Assembly (NCBI GenBank): GCA_041987425.1
Contig: JBHIWP010000376.1
Location: 1 to 5,795 of the forward strand
Reading direction: 5' to 3'
DNA from: Leptofilum sp041987425
GTDB lineage: Bacteria > Chloroflexota > Anaerolineae > Promineifilales > Promineifilaceae
DNA: 5,795 bases
The position numbers were made by a program, and so were the translations under genes. The notes below the pieces were generated by a model. That model was not told the origin of the DNA. It searched no databases and saw only the letters and a program-made list of their open reading frames with translations. Every line of letters starts with the position of its first letter. Positions within the stretch are counted from its first letter, which is position 1. Positions 1 to 5,369 of this stretch are shown here, piece after piece.

Positions 1-5
1 GCGCC

Positions 6-1319
6 ATGCCACGGCCGTTCCCCTGGATGGCTTCCCTCTTATACGGTGGCGTGCTTTTGGCAGGCATTTATTATCCGCTGATTGGCCTGTGTGGTGGTGG
101 CTGGCAGCCCGGGCGTAACGGACTGTTCATTGGAATTTTGCTTTTCTTGCTGGCTTTAGAGCAGGTTGCGCGGCGACAGCAGGCGCCGACTTCACGTCGA
201 TTGGCACTCGGGCTGCTGCTGGGGCGAATCGTGCTATTTGAAGCCGTTGTGATTTTGGACTGCTCTGGCTTTTCCAAATTTCTTTACCTCATTGTGCCCT
301 TTGCCGCTTATTTTGGTCTGGGCAAGCGAGCCAGCTACGGTCTGGCTGCACTGTACGTGGGCATTTTTGCTATGCGGCTGTTCATGTTGCGCCCGGATTG
401 GTACCTGGACGAGTCATACGTGGCCGATCTGTTGATCTTTGCCATTGGCATGGTCTTTGTGCTGGCAATGGCCGATGTCGTGCAGGAAACACAAAACAGC
501 CGGGCGCGTGCTGAGGAGCTGCTGGAGAATCTGGAAACGTCCCACCGGCACCTGCAGGCGTACGCCGGACAGGTGGCAGAGCTAGCCACGGCCGAAGAGC
601 GCAACCGGCTGGCGCGGGATATTCACGACAGCCTGGGGCACTATCTAACGGCCATCACCGTCCAGCTAGAAAAAGCGCTGGCCTTTCGCGAGCGTGCGCC
701 CGAAGCCGCTGAGCAGGCGGTGCGCGACGCCAGGCGCTCGGCCAGGGCGGCGCTGCAAGACGTGCGCCACTCCGTGGGGGCCATGCGGCGGACGGAGAAG
801 CTGTTTTCGCTCACGGCCGTTCTGCCCGAACTGGTAGCTCGCCTGTCCAACAGCCACCTCGTCATCAATTGGCATGTTACAGGTGATGAAAGCGGCTTCC
901 CCAGGTTGGTGCTGATGACAATCTATCGCGTGGCGCAAGAGGCGCTGACCAACGTGCAGAAACATGCTCAGGCCAGCCAGGCGGACTTAGAAGTTGTGTT
1001 TACCGAGCATGAAATCAGGCTGTGGATTCAGGACGATGGACGGGGGTTTGATACGGCCATTCTCACCAATCCGCCGCTGGAGCAGGCCAGCAGCTTCGGT
1101 TTACGAGGCATTCAGGAACGGCTGGAACTGGTCGGCGGCACCATGCAGCTAACCAGCCGCCCAAATGATGGCACGCAACTGCTTGTCACCATCCCTAAAT
1201 ATCCACAGACACTGGACACGCTGGCCATTAGTCGCACGCCTCAACAGATGAATTGGGACGCTGATTTGCCTGATCTACCTGATCAGGGCAATCAGATAAA
1301 TCAGCGTTCTATTTTTTAG
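6..1319 (+). CDS. Membrane sensor histidine kinase, NarL/DegS/DesK type (HisKA_3)
   Basis: Sensor kinase of a two-component system; it should autophosphorylate a histidine and pass the phosphate to the response regulator encoded 7 nt downstream. Residues about 10-157 form roughly six hydrophobic membrane segments with no sizeable extracellular domain, as in DesK/LiaS-like sensors. Residues 160-195 look like a coiled-coil linker. The dimerisation/phosphoacceptor domain carries ERNRLARDIHDSLGH with the phosphoacceptor His207. The ATPase domain shows the N box QEALTNVQKHA (311-321), the G1 box DDGRGFD (343-349) and the G2 box GLRGIQERLELVGG (365-378). The catalytic fold should end near residue 398 (VTIPK). 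Residues 400-437 are an extra polar tail, partly encoded by a palindromic repeat. The stimulus cannot be read; membrane or cell-envelope sensing is an inference from architecture. No ribosome binding site is visible before the ATG and the frame is open to the window edge, so the true start could lie upstream, or at Met8 (position 27). Confidence 0.93.
   Translation: MPRPFPWMASLLYGGVLLAGIYYPLIGLCGGGWQPGRNGLFIGILLFLLALEQVARRQQAPTSRRLALGLLLGRIVLFEAVVILDCSGFSKFLYLIVPFAAYFGLGKRASYGLAALYVGIFAMRLFMLRPDWYLDESYVADLLIFAIGMVFVLAMADVVQETQNSRARAEELLENLETSHRHLQAYAGQVAELATAEERNRLARDIHDSLGHYLTAITVQLEKALAFRERAPEAAEQAVRDARRSARAALQDVRHSVGAMRRTEKLFSLTAVLPELVARLSNSHLVINWHVTGDESGFPRLVLMTIYRVAQEALTNVQKHAQASQADLEVVFTEHEIRLWIQDDGRGFDTAILTNPPLEQASSFGLRGIQERLELVGGTMQLTSRPNDGTQLLVTIPKYPQTLDTLAISRTPQQMNWDADLPDLPDQGNQINQRSIF
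1255..1310. repeat. Palindromic element with 9-nt CTGAT/ATCAG ladder at the 3' end of the kinase gene
   Basis: CTGAT occurs at 1261, 1270 and 1279 and its complement ATCAG at 1282, 1291 and 1300, all at exact 9-nt steps. The array is symmetrical about 1282/1283. The outer arms ACGCTGATTT (1258-1267) and AAATCAGCGT (1298-1307) are perfectly complementary, and 20 of 25 half-site positions are symmetrical over 1258-1307. As RNA it can fold into a long imperfect hairpin ending about 10 nt before the ribosome binding site of the next gene. Because 9 nt is three codons, it encodes the repetitive tail LPDLPDQGNQINQ of the kinase. The layout resembles the element at 2974-3052. It is probably a dispersed palindromic repeat captured by the reading frame; an RNA role between the two genes is possible. 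Confidence 0.75.
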
Positions 1320-1326
1320 GAGCATT

Positions 1327-2016
1327 ATGGCGGAAAAGGAAACGGCCGTGCGCATTCTGGTGGTTGATGATCAGCGGCTTATTCGAGAGGGCATTGCCTC
1401 ACTGCTAGGAATTCAGCCGGGAATAGAGGTGGTGGGCACGGCCGCCAACGGGCAGGAAGCGCTGGATCAGGCGCTGGACCGGACGCCCGACGTAATTTTG
1501 ATGGACGTGCGCATGCCGATAATGGACGGGGTGCAGGCAACTAAAGCCATTCGCCAGCAGCGGCCGTCTTGCCAGATTTTGATGCTGACCACGTTTGACG
1601 ACGAAGAGTACGTGATCCAGGCACTGCGGGCCGGAGCCAGGGGCTATCTGCTTAAAGACATTCCGGTGGACGATCTGGCCCAGGCGGTGCGGCTGACCCA
1701 CGCCGGTATTTACCAGCTCGATCCGGCGGTGGCAGGCAGCCTGGTGCAAATGCTGGGGCAGCAGACGGGTGAAAAGGAAACGGCCGTTTTGGGCGAAGCG
1801 GAAGCGGCCGTATCTCCCCCAGAGCATGATCTCACCAGCCGCGAGCTGGAAGTGCTGCGCCTCATCGCCACCGGGGCCACTAATCGCGAAATTGCCGACA
1901 GGCTGGTGGTAAGCGAAGGCACGGTGAAAAATCATGTCTCCAGCATCCTCAGCCGCCTGGGCCTGCGCGACCGTGTGCAGGCCGCACTCTACGCCCACAA
2001 GCACCAGCTTATCTGA
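1327..2016 (+). CDS. NarL/FixJ-family response regulator (receiver + LuxR-type HTH)
   Basis: DNA-binding response regulator and presumed partner of the preceding kinase. The receiver domain (about residues 8-125) has the acidic pair D14/D15, the phosphoacceptor D60 (VILMD then VRMP), T88/T89 in the switch position and K110 in GYLLKD. The output domain (about 169-227) is a LuxR/GerE helix-turn-helix with LTSRELEVLRLIATG, TNREIADRL and VSEGTVKNHVSSIL, the recognition helix lying in the last. At 229 aa the length is typical, though the interdomain linker (about 144-168) is somewhat long. The ATG follows AGGAG (1318-1322), which overlaps the kinase stop codon, with a 4-nt spacer, so the two genes are probably co-transcribed and translationally linked. 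The N-terminus and linker both carry the peptide EKETAV, from a 17-nt exact DNA repeat (1333-1349 and 1771-1787) that contains ACGGCCGT. Target promoters are unknown. Confidence 0.95.
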   Translation: MAEKETAVRILVVDDQRLIREGIASLLGIQPGIEVVGTAANGQEALDQALDRTPDVILMDVRMPIMDGVQATKAIRQQRPSCQILMLTTFDDEEYVIQALRAGARGYLLKDIPVDDLAQAVRLTHAGIYQLDPAVAGSLVQMLGQQTGEKETAVLGEAEAAVSPPEHDLTSRELEVLRLIATGATNREIADRLVVSEGTVKNHVSSILSRLGLRDRVQAALYAHKHQLI

Positions 2017-2017
2017 C

Positions 2018-2461
2018 ATGACCTTCCAGGACGATCCCACCACCATTCGCTGGCAGCTCCATCTGAAGTCACCAATTGAAAAGGTTTACCGGGCTTTGTC
2101 TACTGACGAAGGTCGCGCCAGCTTTTGGGCAGAAACGGCCGTCCAATCCAACAGCATCATCCACTTCGTTTTCCCCAATGGCTTCACCTGGGACGTATCG
2201 ATTTTAGAGGCGATTCCCCCCCGCCTTTATGCGGTGCAGTACATTGATAACTCAGTTGCCACGTTCACGCTTGAAGAAGATGGGCAGGGCGGCACCGATT
2301 TGACGCTGACGGACGAAGGCGTAGCCGCTCAGCATCGCACAGAGGTGATTGCTGGTTGGGTGTCGGTGCTGTTGGCGTTGAAAGCGGCCGTTGACTTTGG
2401 TGTTGATCTGCGCAGCCATGATCCACAGCGCAATTGGGACAATGGCTACGTGGAGAACTGA
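2018..2461 (+). CDS. SRPBCC / AHSA1-like (START-related) domain protein
   Basis: A 147-aa cytosolic protein of the SRPBCC superfamily (Bet v1/START-like helix-grip fold, AHSA1 branch); such proteins bind hydrophobic ligands or act as Hsp90-cochaperone-like domains. Features seen are the opening strand and helix TIRWQLHLKSPIEKVYRALSTDEG (in part, residues 9-32), the tryptophan in RASFWAET, central strands FTWDVSILEAIPP and ATFTLEED, TDLTLTDEGV, and the closing long helix beginning GWVSVLLALKAAVDFGVDLR (113-132), typical of the family. No catalytic residues can be assigned. The start at 2018 is one base after the regulator stop (2014-2016) and has no clear ribosome binding site, which fits translational coupling. 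A start at 1934 in the same frame would overlap the regulator by 83 nt and adds 28 low-complexity residues, so it was not used. The position suggests it belongs to the kinase-regulator operon; ligand and role are unknown. Confidence 0.85.
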   Translation: MTFQDDPTTIRWQLHLKSPIEKVYRALSTDEGRASFWAETAVQSNSIIHFVFPNGFTWDVSILEAIPPRLYAVQYIDNSVATFTLEEDGQGGTDLTLTDEGVAAQHRTEVIAGWVSVLLALKAAVDFGVDLRSHDPQRNWDNGYVEN

Positions 2462-2515
2462 GCGCATTTTTGCTACTGTTTTCTGGTAAAGCTGCCCATC
2501 CAAGAAGGAGAAAGA

Positions 2516-2914
2516 ATGTTAGTCAATACGAGTAATCCAAAAGGCGTGTATGCGCCACCGGCAAACTACTCTCAGGCGGCGCGCGTACCGGCCGGATCAG
2601 ATTTGCTTTTCATCTCTGGGCAAGGGCCGCAAAATCTGAGCGGGAAAACCGTTGGCGTCGGCGATATGACCGCCCAGGCGGAGCAGGTGTTCACAAACTT
2701 ACAGGCCATCCTGGCCGCACATAACGCCACGTTTGCCAACGCCATCAAAGCCAGCATCTACATCACCGATATCTCTCGACTGGCAGAATTCAACGCCGTT
2801 CGCACCAAATATTACGGCGAGGCCAGACCAGCCAGCGCCCTGGTTGAAGTTTCTGCCCTGGTCGATCCAGATTGGATGATTGAAGTGGAGCTGATAGCGT
2901 TGGTCAGAACGTAA
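2516..2914 (+). CDS. RidA/YjgF/YER057c/UK114-family protein, probably not a canonical RidA
   Basis: A 132-aa protein with the YjgF fold, normally a trimer with active sites between subunits. Canonical RidA hydrolyses reactive enamine/imine intermediates made by PLP enzymes such as threonine dehydratase. Family features seen are YSQAARV near residue 18, LLFISGQGP (30-38), QAEQVFTNLQAIL (54-66), IKASIYITDI (77-86) and the end RPASALVEVSAL plus IEVELIAL. Placed by eye against E. coli RidA (PARSCVEV), the catalytic Arg105 falls on Ser107 here; the nearby Arg104 sits three residues earlier. This suggests a Rid subgroup without standard imine deaminase activity. A strong AAGGAG (2505-2510), 5 nt before the ATG, supports the start. 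The 54-nt gap after the SRPBCC gene leaves open either read-through or a separate promoter. The stop codon lies inside the 2908-2961 inverted repeat. Confidence 0.9.
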   Translation: MLVNTSNPKGVYAPPANYSQAARVPAGSDLLFISGQGPQNLSGKTVGVGDMTAQAEQVFTNLQAILAAHNATFANAIKASIYITDISRLAEFNAVRTKYYGEARPASALVEVSALVDPDWMIEVELIALVRT

Positions 2915-2961
2915 ACCACCAATGTTTATTGGTTCTCAGATTACTTTTTGTGGTTTACGTT
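2908..2961. terminator. Inverted repeat / hairpin over the RidA stop codon
   Basis: AACGTAAACCAC (2908-2919) and GTGGTTTACGTT (2950-2961) are perfectly complementary over 12 bp, with a 30-nt loop. A smaller competing hairpin, ACCAAT-GTTT-ATTGGT (2918-2933), overlaps its left arm. The TAA stop (2912-2914) lies in the left arm. A short T-run (2945-2949) sits 11 nt after the small hairpin, and no good T-tract follows the large one, so this is not a textbook Rho-independent terminator. Its position between convergent genes suggests a role in transcription ending or 3'-end protection. Confidence 0.45.
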
Positions 2962-2973
2962 TCGTAGAAATAG

Positions 2974-3052
2974 AACGCGGATGACACGGATAAAACGGAT
3001 ATCCACAGATTAAACAAAGGGAAAATCCGTGCCATCCGCGTCATCTGTGTTC
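2974..3052. repeat. Intergenic palindromic repeat with 9-nt GGAT/ATCC ladder
   Basis: GGAT occurs at 2979, 2988 and 2997, and ATCC, ATCC and ATCT at 3025, 3034 and 3043, each series at exact 9-nt steps. Outer arms 2975-2991 and 3025-3041 are complementary at 16 of 17 positions, separated by 33 nt containing the small palindrome GGATATCC (2997-3004). It contains no gene. Its edge sequence ACGCGGAT...ATCCGCGT parallels ACGCTGAT...ATCAGCGT of the element at 1255-1310, suggesting two members or variants of one family of dispersed palindromic elements. Copies elsewhere in the genome are predicted but not shown. Confidence 0.75.
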
Positions 3053-3053
3053 C

Positions 3054-3075
3054 AAAAACAGCTTTCATCAAAGCT
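3054..3075 (-). terminator. Candidate Rho-independent terminator of the RlmI-like gene
   Basis: Read on the minus strand, a perfect 6-bp stem AGCTTT-GATG-AAAGCT (3075-3060) is followed by one G and five Ts (3058-3054). It begins about 18 nt past the stop codon of the minus-strand methyltransferase gene. The form and position fit a terminator, but the stem is short and AT-rich, so efficiency may be modest. Confidence 0.55.
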
Positions 3076-3093
3076 CCCAGCCGACCACAAGTC

Positions 3094-4341
3094 TTAGGGA
3101 GCGATAGCAAAGAGGCACTTTAGGTAAGCACCTTCGGGGAAGGTAATGGGATGGTCCAGCGCGTGGCCGGTGCGCTCGATTTCCTGCAACGGCCGTCCCG
3201 CTTCCACGGCCGTTTTGTGCACCAGAGTAAAAAATTCCTCGGCGCTTATCCGGCTGGAGCAGGAAGACATGACCAAAATGCCCTCGGGCCGCAAAAGATG
3301 AAGACCCAAACGCACCAAACGGCCGTAAGCCGAAAGCGCCTGCTCTACCTCTTCCTTTCGCTTGGCAAAGGCTGGCGGATCAATGATCACCATCTCAAAA
3401 CGGCGGCGGTTGGCAATGAGCTGCTTCATCGTGCGAAAAGCATCGCCCACCAGCAGTTCGTGCTCGGCAGCGGCAACGGCTTCATGGGCACGGTTCAATT
3501 TAAAGTTGCGCATGGCGTTTGCCAGCGCCGGTTGGCTAATATCCAGGCTTACAACCTCTGGTGCTCCACCCCGCGCCGCATACAGCGAAAAGCCGCCCGT
3601 ATAGGCAAATACATTCAGCACGCGCTTGCCCGCTGCTAGCTTTTCTACTCGCGCCCGATTGTCTCGCTGGTCCAAAAAGAAGCCGGTTTTTTGCCCCTGC
3701 ACCACGTCTGCCTCAAAATAGAGGCCGTTTTCCAAAAAGCGCACGCCGTTCCGCAATGGCTTGCCCAGCAAAAGCTGCCCGTCGCGCAGGCCAAAAAGCT
3801 CTGCTTCCTGACGCTGCACAAAGCGGCTTAGCCGCAAGACGACGCGTTTGGGCTGCGTAACGGCCGTTAACCCCTGCAGCAAATCAGCCAGATGCGGCAC
3901 CCAGGCGGTCGTGTATAGCTTGAGCACGTAACTGTCGCCATAGCGGTCGATTACCAGGCCGGGGAGCCCGTCGTTTTCGCCGTGCACCAGCCGGTAGCCA
4001 GTGGTGTTGCTTTGCAAAAGGGGCAATCGTTGCTCCGCGGCCGTTTCCAATTTGTACAATAACCAGTCGGCATTGATAGTGGTTGGCTGCCCCTGGGCCA
4101 AAACGCGCACGCGGATGGGGGAAGCGGGCGCATACAGCCCAATCGCCAGGAAGCGCCCTTTGCGATCAAAGATAACGGCCAGATCGCCAGAACGGCCATC
4201 GTGGCTTTGCTCTCGAATTGCCTTGTCATACACCCAGGGATGTCCCCGGCGAATCCATCGCTCCGCTGCCGGACTCACGCGCAGGGCGAGGCGCTTCTCA
4301 GATGGCGCAGGTAAATTCTCTAATTGTTGATCCAGATCCAT
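3094..4341 (-). CDS. rlmI: RlmI-like class I SAM-dependent 23S rRNA (cytosine-C5) methyltransferase
   Basis: Predicted to methylate C5 of a cytosine in 23S rRNA (C1962 in E. coli for RlmI) using S-adenosylmethionine. At 415 aa it is close to E. coli RlmI (396). The N-terminal PUA-like RNA-binding domain contains RRGHPWVYDKAI (31-42) and IGLYAPASPIRVRVL (67-81). The family block YRLVHGENDGLPGLVIDRYG spans 116-135. The methyltransferase domain has GQKTGFFLDQRDNR (216-229), SAM motif I VLNVFAYTGGFSLYA (241-255), the acidic SAM-ribose strand VVSLDIS (263-269), DPPAFAK (321-327) and SSCSSRIS (359-366), where Cys361 is the likely catalytic nucleophile. The ATG at 4341 is preceded by GGAAG (4346-4350 on the plus map) with a 4-nt spacer. 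It is transcribed divergently from thrB and convergently with the RidA gene, so it is probably monocistronic. Four exact ACGGCCGT sites lie in it. The exact target base is inferred from the family only. Confidence 0.93.
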   Translation of the reverse strand: MDLDQQLENLPAPSEKRLALRVSPAAERWIRRGHPWVYDKAIREQSHDGRSGDLAVIFDRKGRFLAIGLYAPASPIRVRVLAQGQPTTINADWLLYKLETAAEQRLPLLQSNTTGYRLVHGENDGLPGLVIDRYGDSYVLKLYTTAWVPHLADLLQGLTAVTQPKRVVLRLSRFVQRQEAELFGLRDGQLLLGKPLRNGVRFLENGLYFEADVVQGQKTGFFLDQRDNRARVEKLAAGKRVLNVFAYTGGFSLYAARGGAPEVVSLDISQPALANAMRNFKLNRAHEAVAAAEHELLVGDAFRTMKQLIANRRRFEMVIIDPPAFAKRKEEVEQALSAYGRLVRLGLHLLRPEGILVMSSCSSRISAEEFFTLVHKTAVEAGRPLQEIERTGHALDHPITFPEGAYLKCLFAIAP

Positions 4342-4368
4342 CTGTCTTCCACTAAATCATCGGCCGTT

Positions 4369-4406
4369 TTTCGTACACAGATGCATTCTAGCGTAAAATG
4401 AAGCCG
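4369..4406. promoter_or_regulatory. Candidate divergent promoters for the rlmI-like gene and thrB
   Basis: The 101-bp gap between the two divergent genes holds two good -10 hexamers almost back to back: TAAAAT on the plus strand (4394-4399) and TAGAAT on the minus strand (plus map 4385-4390), each one base from TATAAT. The -35 regions are weak on both sides (for example TTCGTA at 4370-4375 for thrB). Each -10 would place transcript starts some 36 nt before the chosen start codon, giving similar short leaders. If the plus-strand box is real, transcription begins after 4398, which excludes that ATG and supports thrB starting at 4443. A one-off CGGCCG site (4361-4366) lies alongside. Confidence 0.35.
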
Positions 4407-4442
4407 AATGCCGAGGAAAACCACACAAAAGCCAAAATTCGT

Positions 4443-5369
4443 ATGAACAAACAAGTAACTATCACTATCCCCGCCACCTCTGCCAACCTTGGCCCGGGGT
4501 TTGATTGCCTGGGCCTCGCCCTGGGGCTTTATAATCGCGTCACGTTCACGGCCGTTTCTCAGCCCGGCCTCACCATTGAAGTGAGCGGACTGGACGCAGC
4601 CAAAGTGCCCACCGACGAAACCAACGTCGTTTACCAGTCGGCCTGTCGTGTATTTGACCGTCTTGGCAAACGGCCGTCTGGCCTGCACATTCGGCAGGAA
4701 AACAGCATTCCCGTGGGCAGCGGGCTGGGCAGCAGCTCAACGGCCGTGCTGGCGGGCCCGCCAGGGGCCAGCGCGCTGGTAGAGGGTCATCTTAGCCAGG
4801 CAGACATTCTTGTCATGGCTACTGCCATAGAGGGCCACCCAGACAACGTGGCCCCCGCGCTGCTGGGCGGCCTTGTTTTGGGCCTGATGGACGGCGAGCA
4901 GGTGCACATCGAGCCGCTGCCAATTGCCCCTCAGCAGGTGGCAATTATCATGCCGAACTTTGCCCTGCTTACCCGGGATGCCCGCGCCGCGCTGCCGAAA
5001 CAGGTTAGCCGGGAGGATGCCATCTTCAACGCCAGCCGTCTCGCAATGCTTATCCGCGCCCTGGAAACGGCCGCATACCCCAAGCTAACCCTGGCCATGC
5101 AGGACCGTCTGCACCAGCCGTATCGCCTGCCGCTCATCCCCGGAATGAGCGAAGCGTTTGCTGCCGCCTATGCTGCCGGGGCCGCGGGCGTGGCCCTCAG
5201 CGGGGCGGGCCCCAGCCTGATCGCTTTTGCCCCCGACCACCACGAGCAGATAGTGGCGGCGGTAACGGCCGTTTTTCAAAAGCATCACCTCACCTGCCGC
5301 AGCTGGATTTTGCCCATTGATAGTGAGGGAACGCTAATAAACAAGCTCGCCAGCAAGGGCACAATTTGA
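4443..5369 (+). CDS. thrB: Homoserine kinase (GHMP kinase family)
   Basis: Phosphorylates L-homoserine with ATP to O-phosphohomoserine, the step before threonine synthase, in the cytosol. The 308-aa length is normal. Family signatures are the opening VTITIPATSANLGPGFDCLG (5-24), the GHMP ATP-binding loop IPVGSGLGSSSTAV (89-102), EGHPDNVAPALLGG (130-143) and the C-terminal GVALSGAGPSLIAF (249-262). These three GHMP motifs are intact. One oddity is AGPPGASAL at 104-112: the helix after the ATP loop usually has two aliphatic residues where Pro106-Pro107 stand. The start at 4443 puts the family N-terminus directly after Met; an in-frame ATG at 4398 would add 15 polar residues not expected in the family and coincides with a -10 box. 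No strong ribosome binding site is seen before 4443. Neighbouring hom and thrC genes, often linked to thrB, are absent. Four exact ACGGCCGT sites lie in the gene. Confidence 0.94.
   Translation: MNKQVTITIPATSANLGPGFDCLGLALGLYNRVTFTAVSQPGLTIEVSGLDAAKVPTDETNVVYQSACRVFDRLGKRPSGLHIRQENSIPVGSGLGSSSTAVLAGPPGASALVEGHLSQADILVMATAIEGHPDNVAPALLGGLVLGLMDGEQVHIEPLPIAPQQVAIIMPNFALLTRDARAALPKQVSREDAIFNASRLAMLIRALETAAYPKLTLAMQDRLHQPYRLPLIPGMSEAFAAAYAAGAAGVALSGAGPSLIAFAPDHHEQIVAAVTAVFQKHHLTCRSWILPIDSEGTLINKLASKGTI

Noticed and set aside
1934..2017. Upstream in-frame ATG for the SRPBCC gene
   Set aside because: It overlaps the regulator's HTH coding region, adds 28 low-complexity residues not part of the fold, and the ATG at 2018 sits exactly one base after the regulator stop.
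1405..2046. Long antisense open frame (213 codons) opposite the response regulator
   Set aside because: It lies fully opposite a well-supported gene, has no recognisable domain and a composition typical of reverse-complement GC-rich coding sequence.
2974..3052. CRISPR-like array from the regularly spaced 9-nt repeats
   Set aside because: The repeats are far too short, spacing is 9 nt, arms are mirrored, and no cas genes are present.
3151..3860. Plus-strand open frames opposite the rlmI-like gene
   Set aside because: They are antisense shadows of a strongly supported methyltransferase, with no family signature.
4398..4442. Upstream in-frame ATG for thrB
   Set aside because: The extra 15 residues are polar and non-homologous, the family N-terminus begins at 4443, and the 4398 ATG overlaps a good -10 hexamer.
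813..5272. Recurrent Thr-Ala-Val as a protein motif
   Set aside because: The tripeptide is a by-product of ACGGCCGT in one frame; unrelated proteins carry it, other frames are also used, and one copy is non-coding.
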